A stretch of DNA of 64,000 bases from Lachnospiraceae bacterium UBA1683 (GTDB lineage: Bacteria; Bacillota; Clostridia; Lachnospirales; Lachnospiraceae): NCBI GenBank assembly GCA_002320245.1, contig DCKD01000023.1:17182-81181 (forward strand), written 5' to 3'. Under the pieces are notes generated by a model. It made no database searches. It saw nothing but the letters and a program-made list of their open reading frames with translations, and was not told the origin of the DNA. Positions within the stretch are counted from its first letter, which is position 1. Each line of letters starts with the position of its first letter. Shown piece after piece: positions 17,335 through 24,900 of this stretch. Position numbers and translations under genes: made by a program.

Positions 17335-18523
17335 ATTTTCCAGTCGCTCCCGGCACCGGGAGTGCGCAGGAACGCAGGCTTTCCGTTGCCAGTACTACAT
17401 AATGGGATACCGATGCTTTGTCCTCATGCCCAAGAAGTCTGCTGACAGCTTCAAAAGGCACGTTTTCGGCAACCAGTTCGCTTGCGAAAGTCATGCGCAG
17501 TGAATGTGAGCCATGATGGCGGTCTCCCGGATCAATCCCAGCCTGCTTGAAATATTTGTCAGCTATCAATGAAACGGCAGACCGTGACAGCTGCGTTTTT
17601 CTATAAGTAAGGAAAATGTATGGTTCATCCGTTTCCGGGCGCCCGTTTTCAATGTAATCCCGCACTGCTTCCTCTACTTCCGGAAGCAGTGAAAGGGTCT
17701 GTGGGACACTGGTTTTAAACTGGACATAAGAAATTTTCCTGTTTTTGAAATCGACATTCGGGAAGCAGAGCAGCCGGATATCGGAAGCCCTCATGCCCAG
17801 CCGGACTGCCAGCAGGAGGACTGCATAATCCCGTTTCCCCATTGGGGTGTTGCGATCCACGCATAACAGCAGTTTTTCTACTTCTTCATATGTGTAGACG
17901 GATGGCACCCTCTTTGGATAACGTACCGTAGGGAGTATGCCTGAATAATTGGCGGCTGTAATTCCCTGCTCCACAAGATAAGCAAAAAACTTTCTGGCAT
18001 ATGTAGCGAATATCGCTCTGTTTGCTGATTCCCCAAAAGCCTGCTGTACACATCCGGCATTGACATCTTTCCAGGAAGCAATGCCGTTTTCCGAAAAACA
18101 GCGGAGCATTTTTACAAGCTGTGTGCGGTATTGGCGTATGGTAATCTCTTTGTAGCCTTCATCACGGAGAGTCTGTAGAAAAGCCTCCAGTTCACTCTCA
18201 AAACATTCGGGGCATTGGTAAAAAATCCTGAGACGGGCAAACGTATAGTTCCTGCCGTTTATGTACTCATCCAGGCGGCGGATCACAGTAGCTTTAAAGC
18301 TGAGCACCTTGGGGTTCCATTCCCTCAGCCGGGCTTCGGACTCTAAAAAAGCCTGACCGATTTCAGGGGAGTATTCTGTATAACCCAATGCGTTGGCATA
18401 ACGGATAAGAAAGTCAATCTGTCCCCTGTAATGTGTAAAGGATGACTTGCCATAGCCTTTTTCCCGTAAAAAATCTATAAAGCCATCCTTTAGCTGATAC
18501 CAGTAACTATTTTTTTCGTTCAT
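17309..18523 (-). CDS. Tyrosine recombinase, first of RIT trio
   Basis: A 404-residue recombinase, longest of the trio, with two N-terminal DNA-binding stretches. The catalytic residues are Arg in VRLGMRASDIRLL (about 243), HSLRMTF (about 341), GH in RLLGHEDKASVSHYV and Tyr in the same stretch (about 376). The start ATG 18523 follows AGGAGG by 6 bases, the strongest ribosome site of the three. A TATAAT at 18575-18580 (minus strand) lies 52 bases upstream, but the -35 is weak. It is the first gene of the operon, reading inward from the right end of the element. Confidence 0.92.
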   Translation of the reverse strand: MNEKNSYWYQLKDGFIDFLREKGYGKSSFTHYRGQIDFLIRYANALGYTEYSPEIGQAFLESEARLREWNPKVLSFKATVIRRLDEYINGRNYTFARLRIFYQCPECFESELEAFLQTLRDEGYKEITIRQYRTQLVKMLRCFSENGIASWKDVNAGCVQQAFGESANRAIFATYARKFFAYLVEQGITAANYSGILPTVRYPKRVPSVYTYEEVEKLLLCVDRNTPMGKRDYAVLLLAVRLGMRASDIRLLCFPNVDFKNRKISYVQFKTSVPQTLSLLPEVEEAVRDYIENGRPETDEPYIFLTYRKTQLSRSAVSLIADKYFKQAGIDPGDRHHGSHSLRMTFASELVAENVPFEAVSRLLGHEDKASVSHYVVLATESLRSCALPVPGATGKFADYLKEE

Positions 18524-18574
18524 TTCGAACCTCCTATGAAATGGATTTGATCTTAATCAAAGACCATACATAGG

Positions 18575-18580
18575 ATTATA
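18575..18580 (-). promoter_or_regulatory. Possible -10 box of recombinase operon
   Basis: TATAAT on the minus strand, preceded by GCGG. No good -35 at 17 bases (TCTCGG). The overlapping subterminal dyad may bind recombinase and control this promoter. The rest of 18524-18688 is transposon end sequence without a gene. Confidence 0.4.
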
Positions 18581-18646
18581 CCGCAGCAAAAAGTTATCCG
18601 AGAAGTCATGCGGTAACTGCCCGGATTTGATATAAAAACTACGATT

Positions 18647-18676
18647 AAGGAGGATAACTATGAACAAAGCATATGG
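18647..18676 (+). repeat. RIT terminal inverted repeat, right
   Basis: Perfect match to the reverse complement of 13947-13976. Read outward (plus strand), it contains AAGGAGG, six bases and ATG 18660, but the frame closes after MNKAYGYLSD, so here it yields only a ten-residue peptide. Confidence 0.9.
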
Positions 18677-18680
18677 ATAC

Positions 18681-18700
18681 TTATCCGATTAATCGGATAA
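18681..18700. repeat. Perfect 20-bp palindrome at RIT right junction
   Basis: TTATCCGATTAATCGGATAA lies between the right inverted repeat and the host gene and supplies the stop codon of the truncated ArdC N-terminus. It is absent from the left end, so the ends are asymmetric. A role as crossover or recombinase site is inference. Confidence 0.8.
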
Positions 18701-18889
18701 GAACCCTGCTACCAGCGTTGCGTCCGGCCTTTGCATGGCAATCAGCATCGTATTGTTAAAGCTGTAATTGTGGAACTGCGACATCGTTTTCAGATATTCC
18801 GTATACCTTTCCGAAGTAAACAGTTCCTTCACGCCCTGCTCCAGACGTTCCGTGATCTCCTTCATCTGCTGTTCTCTTTTTCCTGCCAT
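18689..18889 (-). pseudogene. ArdC-like gene, 5' fragment cut off by RIT insertion
   Basis: The first 66 residues of the interrupted polyvalent protein: MAGKREQQMKEITERLEQGV to NNTMLIAMQRPDATLVAGF, then LSD and a stop from the transposon end. The block SFNNTMLIAMQRPDATLVAG is the typical ArdC N-terminal core. A close variant (PFSDTLLIHAQRPDAVACAE) begins the helicase gene upstream. ATG 18889 follows GGAGG by 5 bases. The rest of the protein resumes at 13945 on the other side of the element. Confidence 0.85.
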
Positions 18890-18939
18890 AATTTCCTCCA
18901 AAAAATCATCCCGCCATTAATCTGACGGGATGGTAAAAT

Positions 18940-21900
18940 TTATAATTGCTGTTCCTGTTTTCTTGCCGGTTTCTGCCTGCTCTCCGCTTTTCCGGCGATC
19001 CTTTCCTGCGCCGCTTTCAGTTTTCCAAGCACGGATGGTTTATGCGCACTGTCCGCTGTTTTGGATGCTTCAGATACCCTGCCCGCATAGGTTACGGCTT
19101 TTCTCGGAAGGTCTGCCACTTCCGGTACGTCATCCATACCGAGCGTTTCCGCCGGCCCTTTCTCATCCATATTCAAAAGGGAATTTAACTCTGCCAGACG
19201 CTCCGTTTTCTCCGCCAGCTCCTGCTCCTTCGGGAACGGTTTTGCCACTTCTTCCTTCGCAGTGGCTAACTGCTGCTGTAAGGTTTCCAGCTTCTGCTCC
19301 GTATCCGTTACCTTCTTTTCAATTCCCAACAGCGCATTGCTGACACGCTGCAGGTTTCCCAAAGCGTCCTTGCCGACTTCGATCTTGTAGCTGCATTGGC
19401 GTTTTAGCGTCAGAATATACTTCTGGTTGAAGCTGTCAAATTCCGCCGTCATGGAAAAGCCGTGGAACTCCCCTACCTGCCCGGACGTATGGACTGCTTT
19501 TAACCCGGCGCAGGCGGCAATCAGCGCTGTCCCCGCTTCTTTCCGGTCTGTATAAACCTTTCCCCCGATAGTCATGGAGAAATTATCTTTATCATTTGCG
19601 TTCTCAAAAATGGGCTTTACTGCCGCCGCATCCGCACGCAGCCCCTCCAGACGTTCTTTCGCCGCCGTGATCTGCATCGGGTAATTCCTCGCAATATCCG
19701 TCTCCAGACGGTATTTCTGGCTGGTATGGTTTGCTTTCATCAGTTTCAGTTTGCTGACCTGGATATCCAGATCCATCTTCTCTTTTATGTAGGGATTTCC
19801 CGTTGCCAGCGCCTTAATCTCCGCATAGGACAGCGCCGTATCATCCACATCCTCACAGGCACGGACGGGGGATTTGCTCGTCATAATCTGCGAAATAAAT
19901 TTTTGCTTATTCTCCAAAATCTGCCACATGTACGCATCGAACGTATTTTCGGTTACATACCGGTATATCTTCACTTTTGGGTTCTGGTTGCCCTGGCGGA
20001 GAATCCGGCCTTCCTGCTGCTCCAGATCGGACGGTTTCCAGGGCACATCGAGGTGGTGGAGGGCAATAAGCCTGTCCTGGATATTGGTTCCTGCCCCTAA
20101 TTTGGGTGTGGAACCAAGCAGGATACGCACCTGCCCGGAACGTACCTTTGCAAACAGCTCTGCCTTTTTTGCTTCGGTTCCTGCTTCATGGATAAAAGCG
20201 ATTTCTTCCCTCGGTATGCCTTTTGCCGTCAGTTTCTCCCTGACATCATCGTAAACATTAAAGGAACCGTCATTTTTTGGTGTGGACAAATCACAGAAAA
20301 TAAGCTGTGTGGAGCGTTCCTGCGCTGTTTCCTGCCAGATGCCAAAAGCATTTTTCACACACAGGTTTACCTTGCTGTCCGGGCAGTCCGGCAGCATATC
20401 GTTGATCAGCCGCTGGTCTAAGGCACATTTGCGTCCATCGTTGGTTATTTTCAGCATGTTGTCCTCCGTCGGTTCCACTAACCCGGCACGGACAATCTCT
20501 GCCCTATCTGCAAAGGAACTGACCAGATCCGCCTGCTCGTCACTCGGCTGAAGCACTTCATTAATGTATTCCGCTTCCGGGACAGGCAGGTTTAGCATAT
20601 CCGCCGTCTGGATATCCGCACTCTCCTTAAACAGTGCGATCAGCTCCGGAAGGTTAAAAAAGCGGGCGAACCGTGTTTTTGCACGGTAGCCCGTCCCTTC
20701 CGGCGATAGCTCAATCGCCGTCACTGTCTCTCCAAAAGCGGCTGCCCAGGAATCAAAATGTACCAATCCCATCTTCTGGAGCGTATCATACTGTAAATAG
20801 CGCATAATGGTGTAAAGCTCCACCATACTATTCGACACGGGAGTTCCTGTCGCAAAGGTTACGCCCTTTCCCCCGGTCAGTTCATCCAGATACTGGCATT
20901 TCATAAACATATCCGAACTTTTCTGTGCGTCCGTCTGTGAAATCCCGGCTACATTCCTCATTTTTGTGTAAAGGAAAAGGTTCTTATAATTATGGCTTTC
21001 GTCCACAAACAGCCTGTCAACGCCAAGCTGCTCAAATGTGACTACATCATCCTTCCTTGTCTGGTCATTGAGTTTTTCCAGCCTCGCCTCCAGAGATTTT
21101 CTGGTTTTTTCCATCTGCTTTACGGTGTAACGGGAGCCTTCTTCTGCCGCCTCCTCAATCGCCATCGTGATCTCGTCAATCTGCCGTTCAATGGCTGCCG
21201 CCTGCCGCTCCTTTGACAGCGGAATCCGTTCAAACTGGCTGTGCCCGATAATAATGGCGTCATAATCCCCGGTAGCAATCCTGGAACAGAATTTTTTCCG
21301 GTTTGCAGGCTCAAAATCCTTTTTTGTTGCCACAAGCACGTTTGCCCCCGGATACAGGCGCAGGAAATCGCTCCCCCACTGCTCCGTCAGATGGTTTGGA
21401 ACCACATACAGATTCTTTTGTGACAGTCCGAGCCGTTTGCTTTCCATGCCTGCGGCGATCATCTGGAACGTCTTGCCAGCGCCTACACAATGGGCGAGCA
21501 GCGTATTATGCCCATAGAGAATATGCGCCACAGCATTTTTCTGGTGCTGCATCAATGTGATCTCCGGCGTCATGCCTGCAAACTGGATATGGCTGCCATC
21601 ATACTCACGGGGACGGATACTGTTAAACAGTTCATTATATTTCCGGCATAAATCTTCCCTGCGGTCAATGTCCCGGAATATCCATTCCTTGAAGGCTTCC
21701 CGGATCAGCTCCTGCTTCTGCTGCGCAAGCATGGTTTCCTTTTTATTCAGGACACGCTTTTCCACCCCGTCCTCCGTAACTTTATCAAAGATTTTGGTGT
21801 CCCGAAGATTCAGGGCGTCCTCCAGGAGCCGGTAGGCATTTGCCCGCTGTGTGCCATAAGTAGCGGTAACAAGGGCGTTTCCCAAATCCGCATTTTTCCC

Positions 21901-24900
21901 GCTGATATTCCACTGCCCGTTGATCGGCGCATATTTTACGTTAATGTTTCTCCCAAGAGCATATTTCGGCGTTTTGAACAGTTCCCCCATAAAATCTGTG
22001 ATATATTCCGGATCAATCCAGGTTGCCCCAAGCCGCACTTCAATCTCCGACGCTTCCAAATCCTTCGGCTGTACACGTTCAAGCGCTTGCACGTTAATTT
22101 CATATTCCGGATGGTTTTCGGCGAACTGCCTTGCCACAGCCAGTTTTTCCCGAACATTCCCGGATAAATATTCATCGGATGTTTCCCATATATCCGTCAA
22201 TGGATTCTTAAAAATCACCCCGGTAAGTTCCTCCGTGACCTCATCCTCACGCTTTCCCGCTAACTGCGCCATAAAGGGGACGTCCACCTTTGCTCTCTCC
22301 CCAATGGAAATAGCAAGCGCTTCACTGGCCGTATCCACAGAGGTAACAGGCTCCGGCTTCCGGATTGTCCGCTTTGTAAAAATATCCGCCTTCCGCTTCA
22401 AATTTCCGTTCTCGTCCAGAAGTTCAAGGGAGGACAGCAGGCAATAACTGCTGTCCTGCGAAAATGCCCTTTTATTGGCGTTACTGCTGATCAGTCCGTA
22501 CCTTGCCGTAAAGCGGTCATAAGACTGGTTCAGCTTCTGCTGGAGCAGCGTGATTTCCGCATCCGTCCCGTCCTCCATCTGGCACTGGATCAGTTCCTGT
22601 GTCAGATCACGCAGCGCAATCATCCCAAGCACACGCTCCGTTGTCATGGCGGGCAGCTCCATCAGGTTCATCCTGGAATTTTCCCGGTAATACACTTTTC
22701 CGTCCACATTGGCAAAACTGAAATTTTTAATGGACGGATCTGCCGGAATGGACGTATCTATTTCATCCAGTTCAGAATCTTCTATCTCAGCCTCCGTAAT
22801 CGTTCCGTGAATATGCCCCACAGCTTCTTTTAACTGTTCAGAAAGGACGGCATCCCTGACAGGCTTTACAGTCACTTCCTGTTTCCCATACTGTGTGCTT
22901 TCCGTGGAAAATTCTCCAAGCACCATCTCCGGATGTTCCACAAAATAAGAGTTGACGGAATACCCCTCCGGCGTTGTCCCAAGTTCCACCCACTTCGGCT
23001 GCTCCAGGGATGCCCTGTCACGCTTCTGCAAAAATAATATATCCGCCACCACATTTGTATTGGCGTTTCTCTGGAACGCATTGTTCGGGAGCCGGATGGC
23101 TCCGAGCAGGTCGGCACGGTTCGCAATATATTTCCGGACACTGGGGTTCTGTTTATCCATCGTCCCACTGGACGTAACAACCGCCACCACGCCGCCCGGA
23201 CGTACCAAATCCAGTGATTTTGCGATAAAGTAATCGTGGATCATAAAGTTATGGCGGTCATACTTGCGGTCTGCCACCTTATATGCCCCAAACGGTACGT
23301 TCCCAATCACACAGTCAAAAAAACTTTCCGGATAATCCGCCGTTTCAAATCCCTGTACGGCAATGGAATTTTTTTGGTAAAGCTGTTTTGCGATCCTGCC
23401 GGATACGCTGTCCAGCTCCACGCCATACATCTTCAGGCCGTCCATTTCTTCCGGCACCAGCCCCATAAAATTTCCGATACCGCAGGCCGGTTCCAGGACA
23501 TTTCCGGATTTCAGCCCCATATTTCCTAATGCTTCGTACATTGCCTTAATCACTGTCGGGGAAGTGTAGAAAGCATTCAGTGTGGACGCCCTTGCCGCCA
23601 GGTATTCCTCCGGGGACAGCGCAGCTTTTACCTCGGCAAATTCCCCTGCCCATTCCCGGCTTTCTTCGTCAAATGCTTTCGGGATGCCGCCCCATCCCAC
23701 ATAGCGGGATAGGATTTCCTGCTCGTCAGGCGTCGCAAGCCGCCCCTCATTTTCCAATATTTTCAATGTATAGATCGCATCCATATTGGCTCGGAATTTC
23801 TGTTTCGGGCCGCCTGCGCCGAGATCATCGTCTGTGATATGGAAATTGCTGCGTCCCTCCTGATCCGGTATCCTTTTCCCTGTACGCTCTTTCTTTGCGG
23901 AAGGTTCCGCCTGCTGGCGTTCAATCTGCTGTTCCGGTGTGTCTTCCACCGTATGATCCACCGGCTCCAGAGGCAGATTGCGCTCCTTCCGTGCCGCATT
24001 GATTTCTTCCGTATCCATCACATGGCTGACAAGGGGATGGATTTCCTGCCCAAGCTCCGCCTTTTTCTCCACCGCCATGCGCTCCAGAACATCAGAGATA
24101 AGCTGCATCTGTTCCGGCGGGAACTTCGGGTTCAGCATAGGCGCAATATCCACGCCCCTTTCTGCGGACGCATAGACCACATCCATCTGCTCCGGGGAAT
24201 ATTCATCAAAGGAAGTCCCTGCTTTCTCCACAGCCTCCGAAACCTGTTCATCTATCTCCTCATAATGGACAGGCTCCGCCATATCTTTTTCCGTTCCTGT
24301 TTCCCGTGCGTCCGGGCGGTGGGCAAGTACAGCCTGCTTTGCGTCCTCCAGCGTATCAAATGGGCCTGCGCCCGCAGCTCCCATTCCCCGGTTTTCTTCA
24401 TATCCATAATGGTTATAAAATTTCCCGTTTGGATAACGCAGGATTGCTATTTCTTCCACAAAACCGTCCTGCATCGCAGCCGTAGACTGATACCGGGCAA
24501 CGATCTCATTCTCCTTCGCTTCTGCCTGTTCTGGTGCCGTTTCAAATGGAATCTCCTGCCCCCTGGCGTCGATCCAGCCGTCCTGATCTTCCCCGGTATT
24601 CTGCTCCTGCCCTGCGGTTTTTTCCTCTGTTTTCGGATTTTCTTCCGCTTTTTCTGTGTCTTTAGCCTGCTTATGTTCCGGCTTTCCTGCTGTTTGGGAC
24701 GGTTCCGGCTCCATGCCCATAAAATCAAATAAGGACAACTGCCTTCCGCTGCCCTCAATCTGAACCTCTGTTTTCTTTTTCGGGAAAATCGTATAGGTTC
24801 CTTCCACATACCCATGAAGCTCTGAGAGAATCTGCACACGTTTTTCATAATCTTCAAAATCCAGCGGCAAAGCGGCAAGGGTATCGTCCATTTTAGAAGC

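Larger units (their letters stand above)
13947..18703. mobile_element. RIT-type transposon with CHAT cargo, in ardC-like gene
   Basis: A 4.76-kb element inserted after codons for LVAG of an ArdC-like gene. Both ends carry a perfect 30-bp inverted repeat (13947-13976 and 18647-18676), and the similarity continues imperfectly inward for about 25 bases more. Inside are three overlapping tyrosine recombinases, the hallmark of RIT (recombinase in trio) elements, and one cargo gene coding for a CHAT-domain protein. At the right end a 20-bp perfect palindrome (18681-18700) lies between the repeat and the host gene. The two host halves join as LVAG + YQAWQKKF when the element is removed, which fits related ArdC-like proteins. 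Confidence 0.88.

Noticed and set aside
15302..18523. Tn554-type transposon (tnpA-tnpB-tnpC)
   Set aside because: All three proteins are complete tyrosine recombinases of 335-404 residues with overlapping genes, and the ends are long inverted repeats, which fits RIT elements better.
15302..18523. One of the three recombinases as the ICE integrase
   Set aside because: They lie between the RIT repeats inside an ICE gene, not next to an ICE end, and no excisionase accompanies them.
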